NCBI GenBank assembly: GCA_963819855.1
Contig: CAWFYC010000002.1
Location: 62,001 to 126,000, forward strand
DNA: 64,000 nt
Direction of reading: 5' to 3'
From: JAMXLO01 sp963819855
GTDB lineage: Bacteria; Pseudomonadota; Alphaproteobacteria; Acetobacterales; Acetobacteraceae
Shown in pieces: positions 17,348 through 25,704 of this stretch. Position numbers and translations under genes: made by a program. The notes under the pieces were generated by a model. That model saw only the letters and a program-made list of their open reading frames with translations, did not search any database and was not told the origin of the DNA. How positions within the stretch are numbered: position 1 is the stretch's first letter; each line of letters starts with the position of its first letter.

Positions 17348-18376
17348 TTATGGCGTGGCGAGTCCCGTTGCGGACTGCAACGTTTTGACATGAGGTGGGT
17401 ACGCTTGGTCCGCTGGCCCGGAAGATGATGGATTGCTTGGCAAATACTGCTCAACCAGATACAGCGGCCGCTGCTTGACCTCATTGAAGACCCTGCCGAG
17501 GTACTCGCCGATGACCCCGAGGGTCACGAGCTGCGCGGCGCCCAGAAACAGCACGACCGCCATCAGGCTGGGATAGCCCGGAACCTCATTCCCGAAGATC
17601 AGAGTACGCACCAGCAGTTGCAACAGGAATATCGCCGAGGCCAGCCCGACGAGCAGGCCAAGATACGTCGCGACCCGCAATGGTATGGTGGTAAAGCTGG
17701 TGATCCCCTCGACCGCGAAGTTCCAGAGCCGCCAGTAGCCCCAGGCCGTCTGTCCGGCATGCCGCGGCTGGCGATCGTAGGCCACGGCGCAGCTCGAGAA
17801 CCCCACCCAGGCGAACAGTCCCTTCATGAAGCGATGGCGCTCCCGAATCTCGCTGAGAGCGTTGACGACCCGCCGGCTCATCAAGCGAAAATCGCCGGTA
17901 TCCCGCGAAATCGGCACCGACGTGGCATGACCGAGCAGGCGGTAAAATGCCGCGGCGGTCGCTCGTTTGAGCCATGTCTCACCGTGGCGCTGGCGGCGCT
18001 GCGCATAAACGGTGTCAAAACCCTGCCGCCAGGCGGCCACCAGCTCGGGAATCACCTCGGGCGGGTCCTGAAGATCCGAGTCCACAACGATCACCGCATC
18101 GCCACGCGTGTGATCCAGCCCGGCTGTAGTGGCAATCTCCTTGCCGAAATTGCGGGACAGATTGACGATTGCTACGCGTGGATCCAGCGCCCGCAGACCC
18201 ATCATCACCTCGAGCGTGGCGTCCCGGCTGCCATCGTTGACGAGAATCAGCTCCCACGGCTCACCCAGGCCGTCCATCACCTGGGCGACGCGGGTCCGCA
18301 GCAGCGGCAGGTTCCGCTCCTCGTTGTAGGCGGGGGCGACGATGGAAAACACCGGCGTTGAATGTTCGCTCTTCAT
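17348..18376 (-). CDS. GT2 glycosyltransferase, GtrB/DPM1-like
   Basis: A family 2 glycosyltransferase of about 342 aa that transfers a sugar from a nucleotide donor to polyprenyl phosphate at the inner membrane. Visible motifs are APAYNEERNLPLL, LVNDGSRDATLE, VVDSDLQDPPEVIPEL (DXD-type) and DTGDFRLMSRRVV. Two C-terminal membrane helices (TYLGLLVGLASAIFLLQLLV and SLMAVVLFLGAAQLVTLGVI) and the IGEYLGRVFNEVKQRPLYLV tail are exactly those of GtrB, ArnC and related enzymes. The start can be either of two adjacent ATG codons (18379 or 18376). It probably heads an operon with the membrane protein and the ChbG/HpnK-type deacetylase downstream. Confidence 0.9.
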   Translation of the reverse strand: MKSEHSTPVFSIVAPAYNEERNLPLLRTRVAQVMDGLGEPWELILVNDGSRDATLEVMMGLRALDPRVAIVNLSRNFGKEIATTAGLDHTRGDAVIVVDSDLQDPPEVIPELVAAWRQGFDTVYAQRRQRHGETWLKRATAAAFYRLLGHATSVPISRDTGDFRLMSRRVVNALSEIRERHRFMKGLFAWVGFSSCAVAYDRQPRHAGQTAWGYWRLWNFAVEGITSFTTIPLRVATYLGLLVGLASAIFLLQLLVRTLIFGNEVPGYPSLMAVVLFLGAAQLVTLGVIGEYLGRVFNEVKQRPLYLVEQYLPSNPSSSGPADQAYPPHVKTLQSATGLATP

Positions 18377-18459
18377 CAAGCCAACCGAAATGAGGGCGCT
18401 GGCGGCCCGGCACTGGCGTGATCGTCATAACGCCTGGCTTGCCGAAAAGTATACAACAA

Positions 18460-19677
18460 TCACTCCGCCGCGCGTGCCGTGGCGATGCTGCGGAGCGTCG
18501 CCAGAGCCTGCGCCAGATCGTCCGTCAGGTCCCCGACATCCTCGAGCCCGACGGAAAGCCGGATCACCCCGTCGGTGATGCCGAGCTTCGCGCGTTCCTC
18601 CGGGCCGATGCGCATATGCGTTGTGGTGGCCGGGTGAGTCACCAGCGACTTCGAATCCCCCAGATTGTTCGACACCGCGATCAGTCCGAATGCGTTCATC
18701 ATGCTGAACGCCGAATCCTTGCCGCCCGCCACCTCGAACGTCACCACCGTGCCGCCCGCCGTCATCTGCCGCAGCGCGAGTGCCTGCTGCGGGTGATCGG
18801 CCCGGGTCGGATACCATACCCGCGTCACCTCAGGCCGTCCGGCGAGGAACTCGGCGATCGCCACCGCGCCGCGACAGCCGGCATCGATGCGCAGCGCCAA
18901 CGTCTCCAGTCCCTTCAGCAGCACCCAGGCGTTGAACGGCGACATCGCCGGCCCGGTGTTGCGGATGAACGGCTGCAACGTATCGGTGACCCACTTGCGG
19001 CTGCCCAGCACTGCGCCGCCCAGCACGCGGCCCTGGCCGTCGATGTGCTTGGTGCAGGAATACACCACCACATCGGCGCCGAACGTCAGCGGCTGCTGCA
19101 ACAAGGGTGTGGCGAACACGTTGTCCACCACCACGATCGCACCCGCTTCATGCGCCAGATCGCACACTGCACGCAGATCGACCAGCTCCAGCATCGGGTT
19201 GGACGGCGTCTCCAGCAGCACCAGTTGCGCCGGACGCGACAGCGCAGCGCGCCATTGCGCGAGATCGGCGCAATCGACGAACTCGGTCGCGATGCCGAAC
19301 TTCGGCAACAGCGTCGAGACGATCCAGTGACAGGAGCCGAACAACGCACGCGACGCCACCACGCGGTCGCCGGCCTTCAGATGCGCGAGCAGCGCCGCGT
19401 TGACCGCCGCCATGCCGGTTGCCGTGGTGCGGCAGGCTTCCGCGCCTTCGATCAGGCAGAGCCGCTCCTCCAGCATCGACACCGTCGGATTGGCGAAGCG
19501 TGAATACTGGTAGTGATCGACCGTGCCCGCGAAAGTGGCCTCGGCCTGTTCGGCATCGTCGTAGATATAACCGGAGGTGAGATATAGCGCCTCGGCTGTC
19601 TCGCCGTGCTGGCTGCGCTGGATGCCGCCGTGCACCAGCCGGGTGGCGGTGCGGTAGTTGCCGGGATCAGTGGTCAT
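18460..19677 (-). CDS. metZ: O-succinylhomoserine sulfhydrylase MetZ
   Basis: A 405-aa PLP enzyme of the Cys/Met metabolism family that makes homocysteine from an O-acylhomoserine and sulfide. Family marks include YSRFANPTVSMLEERLCLIE, LETPSNPMLELVDL, and the PLP lysine in YSCTKHIDGQGRVLGG (Lys210). The HIDGQGR segment separates MetZ from MetY- and MetB-like relatives. A SAM-II riboswitch lies in its leader at 19749-19800, so expression should fall when S-adenosylmethionine is plentiful. metW lies immediately upstream on the same strand. The homoserine acyltransferase metX is about 23 kb away and frameshifted in this sequence. Confidence 0.94.
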   Translation of the reverse strand: MTTDPGNYRTATRLVHGGIQRSQHGETAEALYLTSGYIYDDAEQAEATFAGTVDHYQYSRFANPTVSMLEERLCLIEGAEACRTTATGMAAVNAALLAHLKAGDRVVASRALFGSCHWIVSTLLPKFGIATEFVDCADLAQWRAALSRPAQLVLLETPSNPMLELVDLRAVCDLAHEAGAIVVVDNVFATPLLQQPLTFGADVVVYSCTKHIDGQGRVLGGAVLGSRKWVTDTLQPFIRNTGPAMSPFNAWVLLKGLETLALRIDAGCRGAVAIAEFLAGRPEVTRVWYPTRADHPQQALALRQMTAGGTVVTFEVAGGKDSAFSMMNAFGLIAVSNNLGDSKSLVTHPATTTHMRIGPEERAKLGITDGVIRLSVGLEDVGDLTDDLAQALATLRSIATARAAE

Positions 19678-19748
19678 TGTCTGGGCCCTCTGAACATTTG
19701 GCCCGACCGATGGAGCAGCTTGAGCCCGGGAGATGGGCTGTCGCTGGC

Positions 19749-19802
19749 CTCTTTAGCGCGCTTGTTTCACCTCGCCGCAATCCGGCCGGACAAATCACGA
19801 GG
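19749..19802 (-). ncRNA. SAM-II riboswitch in the metZ leader
   Basis: Read on the minus strand, the conserved SAM-II blocks occur in order and close spacing: GTGATTTG (19798-19791), CCGGATTGCGGC (19785-19774), GTGAAACAAG (19770-19761) and GCTAAAG (19757-19751). Stem 1 pairs the CCGG-type arms and the AAACAAG/GCTAAAG segments form the pseudoknot that encloses S-adenosylmethionine. SAM-II is an alphaproteobacterial class found in front of metA, metX and metZ-type genes. The distance to the metZ start is about 75 bases, with a further GC-rich hairpin (AGCCC-N7-GGGCT, about 19724-19740) between. It begins only some 50 bases after the metW stop. Confidence 0.9.
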
Positions 19803-19851
19803 GCCGGGCGGTCCCGGCGCGGCGCACCCTACGGCGGCGGCGATTGCGCCG

Positions 19852-20508
19852 TCAATCCGCCTCGCCACTGCGGACCCGTCGCAGCAGGAACAGCCCCTGT
19901 TCGCCGAACAGGTTCGCCAGCCGCGGGGCGCGCCGCCACGGCCCGCGCCGGCCCGCGTCATCGGCGGCGAGCCAGTGCTCCACCACGTAGCCGTCGTGTT
20001 CGCACAGTGCGAAGAAGTCGCGGATCGTGCAGGGGTGGATGTTCGGTGTCTCGTGCCACGGCCGGTCCCAGGTCGGTGTCATCGGCATCCGCCCGGTGCT
20101 GACCAACTGCCAGCGCACCATCCAATGGCCGAAATTCGGAAAACTCACCACCGCGCGCGTGCCGATCCGCAGCATCTGGCGCAGCACGGCGCGCGGCCGT
20201 CCCACCGCCTGGAGCGTGCGCGACAGCACCACGTAGTCGAATGCGCTGTCAGGATAGTGCGCGAGGTCGGTGTCGGCGTCACCGTGCATCACCGGCATGC
20301 CGTGCGCCACCGCACGGATCACCTCGGCCATGTCGACCTCGATGCCGCGTGCGTCGCAGCCCTTGGTGCGCGATAGATGGTCGATCAGTGTGCCGTCGCC
20401 GCAGCCGATGTCGAGCACGCGCGCGCCGGGCGCGATCATCTCGGCGATCAGCCGGAGATCGACGCGCATGTTCTTGGCGACGAAGCGAACGGGATCGTGC
20501 GTGGTCAT
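19852..20508 (-). CDS. metW: methionine biosynthesis methyltransferase-like protein MetW
   Basis: A 218-aa class I SAM-fold protein with motif I VLDIGCGDGTLIDHL and the MetW-specific stretch FPNFGHWMVRWQLVSTGRMP followed by TPNIHPCTIRDFF. MetW normally pairs with homoserine acetyltransferase MetX, and metX-metW adjacency is the usual arrangement. Here metW is instead upstream of metZ on the same strand, with the SAM-II riboswitch in the gap. The C-terminus is somewhat extended and arginine-rich, ending in SGEAD. The gene is divergent from the PEP-mutase-like lyase across 176 bases. Confidence 0.93.
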   Translation of the reverse strand: MTTHDPVRFVAKNMRVDLRLIAEMIAPGARVLDIGCGDGTLIDHLSRTKGCDARGIEVDMAEVIRAVAHGMPVMHGDADTDLAHYPDSAFDYVVLSRTLQAVGRPRAVLRQMLRIGTRAVVSFPNFGHWMVRWQLVSTGRMPMTPTWDRPWHETPNIHPCTIRDFFALCEHDGYVVEHWLAADDAGRRGPWRRAPRLANLFGEQGLFLLRRVRSGEAD

Positions 20509-20684
20509 GGTCCGCCGAGTTGATGCGACAAATCGCGCGCCGCGGCAATCACCGCCTCAATCGCCACCACGCGGCGGAAGTCGTGGACGACTAAGGCTGC
20601 TTGACACGTCAGTCAGCGCCCGATGGGATGACGCGGCGAAGTACTTCGCGGTGAAGTCGCGGATCAAGGAGGAGATGCGGCGTC

Positions 20685-21656
20685 ATGGCGTCACCACGGA
20701 TTGAAGGTGGGCGCGCAACGACGCGCCTGAAGCAGCTCATCCATCGCCAGGGCAAGGTGCTGTCGGTGATGCACCCGCCGACCGCGGCGCTGGCGCGCAT
20801 CATGGAACGCTCGGGCTGCGAGGCGCTGTTCGTCGGCACCAGCGGTGTGGTCGGCGGCTACACCGGCATGTCGGATGTCGGTACCGCCACGATGACCGAG
20901 TGCGTACAGGTCGCCGGCTGGATCGCGAGCAGCGTAGCCACACCGGTGATCATCGACGGTGACACCGGGCACGGCGGCATCATGGCGGTGCGCCGCCTGG
21001 TGCGGGAGAGCATTCACGCCGGCATCGCCGGCATCCGCATCGACGACCAGCCGATCGAAGGCAAGCGCCGCACGCAAAGCGCGGGCTTGGAAGTGGTGCC
21101 GCTGGAACAGGCGATCGTTCGCTATCGCGCCGCGGTCGACATGAAGAACGAGCTAGATCCGGATTTCGTCATCATGGCGCAGTGCTATGCGCGCGACGCG
21201 GCGAATGGCGGGCTGGAGGATGCGCTGCAGCGATTGGCCGCGTACCACCACGACGCGGGCGCCGATTGGGTGCAGCTCGAATCGCCGCATTCCATCGACG
21301 AGATCAGGCAGGCGCGGCAGGCCGTGTCCGGTCCACTGTCGTTCATGAAGGGAAGGTTGCCACGCTATCCCTCGCTGGACGAGTACCTGGCGCTGGGCGT
21401 GACCATCGCCTGGCTGCCGGGTTTCTCGCATCACGTGATCTGGGCGGCGCTGTCCGACTTCATGGCGGATTTCTCCCAGCGCGGCGTGGCCGCATGGGAG
21501 GACTTTGTCGAACGCCGCAAGGACCGCCCGTACATCATTCCGGAACTGCCGCCGGATGGCGAAGGCCTCGACAAGCAGCGCGTACTCGAAGAGCGCTACC
21601 TGTCGCCCGCCTCACTGGAAAAATATCGCCGCTCGGCTGGTGGCAATCTGTCCTGA
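20685..21656 (+). CDS. isocitrate lyase/PEP mutase superfamily protein
   Basis: A 323-aa TIM-barrel lyase of the isocitrate lyase/PEP mutase superfamily. The metal-binding DGDTGHGG and the RIDDQPIEGKRRTQ and VQLESPHSIDE segments are clear. The loop that carries KKCGH in true isocitrate lyases reads MAQCYARD here, so it is not glyoxylate-cycle isocitrate lyase. Oxaloacetate decarboxylase-, methylisocitrate lyase- or 2,3-dimethylmalate lyase-like C-C bond cleavage is more likely. The downstream amidohydrolase starts 17 bases after the stop, so the two are an operon and probably act on successive intermediates of one catabolic route. Confidence 0.85.
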   Translation: MASPRIEGGRATTRLKQLIHRQGKVLSVMHPPTAALARIMERSGCEALFVGTSGVVGGYTGMSDVGTATMTECVQVAGWIASSVATPVIIDGDTGHGGIMAVRRLVRESIHAGIAGIRIDDQPIEGKRRTQSAGLEVVPLEQAIVRYRAAVDMKNELDPDFVIMAQCYARDAANGGLEDALQRLAAYHHDAGADWVQLESPHSIDEIRQARQAVSGPLSFMKGRLPRYPSLDEYLALGVTIAWLPGFSHHVIWAALSDFMADFSQRGVAAWEDFVERRKDRPYIIPELPPDGEGLDKQRVLEERYLSPASLEKYRRSAGGNLS

Positions 21657-21673
21657 TCGGCTGGAGGAAAACC

Positions 21674-22828
21674 ATGGCGCGGGGTGGCCACCAATTCTTC
21701 GATACCGACGCTCATGTCGGCCCCTATCTCGATGTGCTCGAGCCTTATCTGACGACGGACGACAAGTCGCGGCTGGCCGGCTGGGAACAGTACAAGGCGA
21801 CCAGCAGAGGCGGCCATGTCTCCTTCAACAAGGGCCAGCGCACGTATCGGCGGCGGCTGTACACCGAGGCCGCGGACACGACGCCGGCCGGCTACATGGC
21901 GGGCTTCACCGGGGTGAAGCGGCAGCGCGCGATTTCGCCCGACGTCGATCGCTCGTCGGCCGCGCGCATCGCCGACATGGACTTCGAGGGTGCCGATGTG
22001 AACTTCATGCTGCCATCCGGCTGGTTCGGCACCTTCACCGCAGGTGACGATGTCGTGCTGGAAATGGGTATGTATCGCGCATTCCATCGCTGGATGGCGG
22101 ACTATTGCGGAGCCTATCCCGAGCGCCTGGGCGGCGTGGTGCTGGTCAGCTCGCGCGATGTGGCAGGCGCCATCCAGGAGATGCGCCGCGCCGGTCGCGA
22201 ACGTTGGGCGTGGGGTGTGCTGGTCTATGCGCCGTATGGCACGCCGATCGACCTGCCGTCGCTCGATCCGATCTGGGCCGAGGCGCAGGAGCTGGACCTG
22301 TCGGCGGTGCTGCATACCTTCACGGTGATGCCACCCTACGCGCCGGGCGGGCTCGATACCTGGGACAATCTCTGGCTGCAGCGTTCGGCGGCCCATCCAT
22401 GGTGCGGCATGCGCAACATGGCCGCGCTGATCGGCAGCGGACTGCTCGATCGTTTCCCCCGGCTGCGCCTCGGCTGTCTGGAAGCCGGTCATGGCTGGCT
22501 ACCGTTCTGGATGGCGCGGCTCGATGAGCACATGGAGACGATCCGTTCCGCTCTGCCCCCCGACCTCAAGCATCATCCGAGCGAATACGTGGTGGGCGGA
22601 CGCTACTACCAGAGCATCGAGATGTCGGAAGGCGAACAGGTCACCAACATGGTGGCCGATATCGTTGGCGATCACGTGCTGATGTACGCCTCGGACTATC
22701 CGCATGGCGAAAGCGCATTTCCGGAATCGACCAACATCGTGCTGAGCTGGAAGAACATGACGGAGGAGCGCAAGCGCAAGCTGTTCTGGGACAATCCTGT
22801 GCGGTTCTATGCGCGCTGCGGGCTTTGA
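21674..22828 (+). CDS. amidohydrolase family 2 protein (metal-dependent hydrolase/decarboxylase)
   Basis: A 384-aa amidohydrolase-2 (ACMSD-like) TIM barrel. It has the N-terminal FFDTDAHVGPYLD metal motif, where the usual DxH/DxD is DTDAH, the ECLEAGHGWLPFWMARLDEH-like middle (GCLEAGHGWLPF) and the C-terminal ASDYPHGESAFP with the catalytic aspartate. Family members decarboxylate or hydrolyse aromatic acids and related compounds. The start at 21674 has GGAGG directly upstream, so the much longer frame is rejected. It overlaps the convergent aldo/keto reductase by 22 bases. A second, distinct amidohydrolase of the same class is at 46674. Confidence 0.87.
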   Translation: MARGGHQFFDTDAHVGPYLDVLEPYLTTDDKSRLAGWEQYKATSRGGHVSFNKGQRTYRRRLYTEAADTTPAGYMAGFTGVKRQRAISPDVDRSSAARIADMDFEGADVNFMLPSGWFGTFTAGDDVVLEMGMYRAFHRWMADYCGAYPERLGGVVLVSSRDVAGAIQEMRRAGRERWAWGVLVYAPYGTPIDLPSLDPIWAEAQELDLSAVLHTFTVMPPYAPGGLDTWDNLWLQRSAAHPWCGMRNMAALIGSGLLDRFPRLRLGCLEAGHGWLPFWMARLDEHMETIRSALPPDLKHHPSEYVVGGRYYQSIEMSEGEQVTNMVADIVGDHVLMYASDYPHGESAFPESTNIVLSWKNMTEERKRKLFWDNPVRFYARCGL

Positions 22829-23769
22829 CCGCCAGCGGTGATCCGATCGATCGCCTCCAGCTCATCCTGCGCCAGCGTCCATTCCACCGCCCGGACATTT
22901 GCCGCCAACTGCTCGGGCCTCGTTGCGCCGGCGATGATGCTGGACACGCAAGGCCGCGCCGCGAGCCAGCTGAAGGCAAGCTCCAGCAGCGTCCGGCCGC
23001 ACGCCGCGGCGAATTCCTCCAACCGTTCGAGGATCGGCCAGGTCGCATCGTTCAGGAACCGGTCGCCGTAGCGCGCGCCGTGCACGGTCAGTCGCGCCCC
23101 CTCCGGCAATGAGGTGTTGCGGCGATACTTGCCGGTCAGCGCCCCGCTCGCCAGCGGATAGTACGGCAACAGCCCCATGCCGTATGCCTGCATCATCGGG
23201 ATCAGCTCGCGATCGGATCGGCGGGTCAACAGGCTGTATTCGTCCTGACAGGTGACGAACGACGCCAGCCCAAGCGCGCGCGATGTCCAGCGCGCCTCGA
23301 CCACCTGCCATGCCTTGAAATTCGAGCAGCCGATATAACGCACCTTGCCCTGGCGGATCAGATCGTCGAACGCACGCAGCGTCTCCTCAATCGGCGTCAG
23401 CGGATCAGGCTGGTGCTGCTGGTAGAGATCGATCCAGTCAGTGTCGAGCCGCCGCAGGCTGGCTTCCACGCCGGCGATGATCGTCTGCCGCGAGGCGCCA
23501 TGCCGCCCATGTTCCATCGGCATGCCAACCTTGGTGGCCAGCATGATGTCCTTGCGCCGCGGACCCAGTGCGCGACCGAGGAACTCCTCGGATCCGCCGA
23601 TCGCGCTGCGATACACATCGGCGGTGTCGAACAAGGTGACACCCAGATCGAGCGCCTTGTGCACCACCGGCTGCGACGCGGCGTAGTCGATGCGTCGGCC
23701 AAAGTTATTGCAGCCCAGGCCGACCAGCGACACGCGCGGTCCGGACGTGCCAAGCGTACGATACTCCAT
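22807..23769 (-). CDS. aldo/keto reductase
   Basis: A 320-aa NADPH-dependent aldo/keto reductase (AKR). The catalytic tetrad is visible: Asp and Tyr in LFDTADVYRS, Lys in MLATKVGMP and His in DLYQQHQPDP. The C-terminal SSIIAGATRPEQLAANVRAV is the cofactor-phosphate loop. It reduces aldehydes or ketones of a substrate that cannot be read from sequence. The start at 23769 was chosen because MEYRTLGTSG is the family opening and GGGAGA precedes it; the longer frame runs antisense through the next gene. It is divergent from an iron-dependent alcohol dehydrogenase across 55 bases, suggesting shared control. Confidence 0.9.
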   Translation of the reverse strand: MEYRTLGTSGPRVSLVGLGCNNFGRRIDYAASQPVVHKALDLGVTLFDTADVYRSAIGGSEEFLGRALGPRRKDIMLATKVGMPMEHGRHGASRQTIIAGVEASLRRLDTDWIDLYQQHQPDPLTPIEETLRAFDDLIRQGKVRYIGCSNFKAWQVVEARWTSRALGLASFVTCQDEYSLLTRRSDRELIPMMQAYGMGLLPYYPLASGALTGKYRRNTSLPEGARLTVHGARYGDRFLNDATWPILERLEEFAAACGRTLLELAFSWLAARPCVSSIIAGATRPEQLAANVRAVEWTLAQDELEAIDRITAGGQSPQRA

Positions 23770-23824
23770 CGCGTTCTCCCCGCTCTCGTCATACTCTACT
23801 TCAATCCAGACGGGAGAGAACGCC

Positions 23825-24976
23825 ATGCCGCAATCCGGCCGCGTCGTGTTCAGCCAGATGGACGAGGTCCGGTTCGGCCAGCCCGCCGCGCAGGCGGTCG
23901 CCGAACAGGCGCAGGATGCGCAACGCGTGTTCCTGATGGTCAGCGGTACGCTGCGCCGCGAGACCGACGAGATCGACAAGGTCCGCCGCGTCCTCGGCAA
24001 TCGCTGCGTCGGCGTGTTCGACCGGATGCCGCCGCACACGCCACGCCACGCGGTGATCGCCGCGGCGGAGCAGGCACGCGAGGCACGCGCCGACCTGATC
24101 GTCACCATCGGCGGCGGTTCGATCACCGATGGCGCAAAGGCGGTGCAGCTCTGCCTCGCCAACGATGTGCGCACGCCCGAGGCACTGGATGCGCTGCGCC
24201 CGGTGAACGGCGCACCGCCGGCGTGCAACGCGCCGTCGGTGCGGCAGATCAGCGTGCCCACGACGCTGTCGGCCGGTGAGTTCTCCGCCATCGCCGGTGT
24301 CACCGACGAACGCCACAAGGTGAAGGAGCTGTTCCGCCACCCACGCATCATTCCGCGCGCGGTGGTCCTCGACCCTGCGATCACCGTGCACACGCCGGAG
24401 TGGCTGTTTCTGTCCACCGGCATCCGTGCGGTCGATCACTGCGTCGAGGGTATCTGTTCGAACGAGGCGCACCCGTACGCCGATGCGCAGGCGCTGCGTG
24501 GGCTGAGCCTGCTGGCACGGGGGCTGCCGCGGGTTAAGGCGAACCCTTCGGATCTACCGGCGCGGCTGGATTGTCAGATGGGTGCCTGGCTGTCGATGGG
24601 ACCGCTGGCGAGTGGCGTGCCGATGGGCGCCAGCCACGGCATCGGCTACGTGCTTGGCGCGGTGTTCGACATCCCGCACGGCCATACCTCGTGCATCATG
24701 CTGCCGGCGGTGATGCGATGGAACAAATCGGTGAACGCGGAGCGTCAGGCGCTGATTGCGGCGGCAATGGACCATCCTGGCGAGGATGCCGCCGATGTGC
24801 TCGACGCGTTTATCGCCGGGCTTGGCATGCCGCGGAGTCTGAGCGCGGTGAACGTCGGGGCGGGTGCGTTCGACCGGATGGCGGAACAGGCGATGGGCAC
24901 GCCGTGGGTGCCGCGCAATCCGCGCAGGATCGACGGGCCGGAGCAGGTGAGGGAGATACTGGAACTTGCGGCTTAG
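23825..24976 (+). CDS. iron-containing alcohol dehydrogenase / maleylacetate reductase-like
   Basis: A 383-aa group III (iron-type) dehydrogenase. The dinucleotide site is VTIGGGSITDGAKAV, followed by ISVPTTLSAGEFSAIAG. Metal ligands are offered by AVDHCVEGICS, GASHGIGYVLG and IPHGHTSCIML, so the usual Asp/His set is present. The protein is closer to the maleylacetate reductase and hydroxyacid-oxoacid transhydrogenase branch than to classical FucO. GGGAGAG lies before the start. Its 3' end overlaps the convergent hepT by four bases. Lying among an amidohydrolase, a lyase and a CoA transferase, it likely serves one catabolic pathway. Confidence 0.87.
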   Translation: MPQSGRVVFSQMDEVRFGQPAAQAVAEQAQDAQRVFLMVSGTLRRETDEIDKVRRVLGNRCVGVFDRMPPHTPRHAVIAAAEQAREARADLIVTIGGGSITDGAKAVQLCLANDVRTPEALDALRPVNGAPPACNAPSVRQISVPTTLSAGEFSAIAGVTDERHKVKELFRHPRIIPRAVVLDPAITVHTPEWLFLSTGIRAVDHCVEGICSNEAHPYADAQALRGLSLLARGLPRVKANPSDLPARLDCQMGAWLSMGPLASGVPMGASHGIGYVLGAVFDIPHGHTSCIMLPAVMRWNKSVNAERQALIAAAMDHPGEDAADVLDAFIAGLGMPRSLSAVNVGAGAFDRMAEQAMGTPWVPRNPRRIDGPEQVREILELAA

Positions 24977-25314
24977 GCATCGGTATCGAGCAGCCGGGCG
25001 AGCGATGTGCGCAGCACGTCCAGGTTTCGTTCGATCACGCCCCAAACAAGCCGGTCATCCACACCCGCGTAACCATGGATCAGCAGGTTACGAAAGGCGA
25101 TTATCCGGGCCAAGTCGGGAATGCTGATCGCGATTGTAGCGTCGATGCGCCGCAACGCGGTCAAGGCTTCACCAACGACGATGAACTGCCGTTCCACTGC
25201 CCAACGCAAAACTTCGTCAGCCAGGTAGTCTTCAAAACTGCGGCCAGCGGTGATACGCGCGATCCGATCGGCGGCTCGCCGAGCATCCCACGGGCAACTT
25301 GGCCGCAGCCTCAC
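24973..25314 (-). CDS. HepT-like ribonuclease toxin (DUF86)
   Basis: A 113-aa HEPN-domain protein of the HepT/DUF86 family. The ribonuclease motif RX4HXY is intact: Arg75, His80 and Tyr82 in RNLLIHGY. HepT toxins cleave tRNA or mRNA and are silenced by a MntA partner that modifies the toxin at the RX4HXY tyrosine. It starts with GTG at 25314, three bases after the stop of the nucleotidyltransferase gene, so translation is coupled. The module sits inside a catabolic block between an alcohol dehydrogenase and a CoA transferase. A second copy of this pair, with a broken hepT, is at 39034-39672. Confidence 0.88.
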   Translation of the reverse strand: MRLRPSCPWDARRAADRIARITAGRSFEDYLADEVLRWAVERQFIVVGEALTALRRIDATIAISIPDLARIIAFRNLLIHGYAGVDDRLVWGVIERNLDVLRTSLARLLDTDA

Positions 25315-25317
25315 TGA

Positions 25318-25650
25318 TCATGTGGCAGTGTACAGTGTTTGCCTGTGTGCCTCGACCTCGCGGTGGAAATAAGGGTTCTCAAGTGAAAGCGCCGTTACCA
25401 GGTCCACATCCCGTTCGAACAGTGCTTCCAGACCCTGCTTCAGGGCAAAATATGCGTCAACATACCGGCTGGGGGAAAGGTCATCGAACGTCACCAGCAT
25501 ATCGAGGTCGCTGCGCGCGTGATCGAAGCGGTCCATCAGAGCGGAGCCGAACAGATCGAGTTGGCGCACATGATGACGCAAGCACAAAGCGCGCATGGCG
25601 TCTTGGCAAGCCTCGAGGATCGGACGGGCAGGCAGATCAACCCGGCTCAT
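25318..25650 (-). CDS. MntA-like minimal nucleotidyltransferase antitoxin
   Basis: A 110-aa minimal nucleotidyltransferase of the polymerase-beta fold. The nucleotide and metal site is LFGSALMDRFDHARSDLDML, with Gly35-Ser36 and Asp48/Asp50. MntA proteins neutralise HepT toxins by transferring AMP to the toxin tyrosine. The downstream hepT starts three bases after the stop. The VTALSLENPYFHREVEAHRQ C-terminal segment is typical of these antitoxins. It is followed upstream by 54 bases and then the CoA transferase gene. Confidence 0.88.
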   Translation of the reverse strand: MSRVDLPARPILEACQDAMRALCLRHHVRQLDLFGSALMDRFDHARSDLDMLVTFDDLSPSRYVDAYFALKQGLEALFERDVDLVTALSLENPYFHREVEAHRQTLYTAT

Positions 25651-25704
25651 GGCCGATAGGTGGCACTCTGTCCGCGCCGCTGCAACTGTCTGACTGTCGG
25701 ATCA

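Noticed and set aside
14634..18376. A hopanoid side-chain (hpnI-hpnJ-hpnK) cluster
   Set aside because: Only a HpnK-like deacetylase is present; the transferase is GtrB-like and no radical-SAM protein is found.
20685..21656. Annotation as glyoxylate-cycle isocitrate lyase
   Set aside because: The catalytic KKCGH signature is missing (MAQCYARD in that place) and the protein is shorter than true isocitrate lyases.
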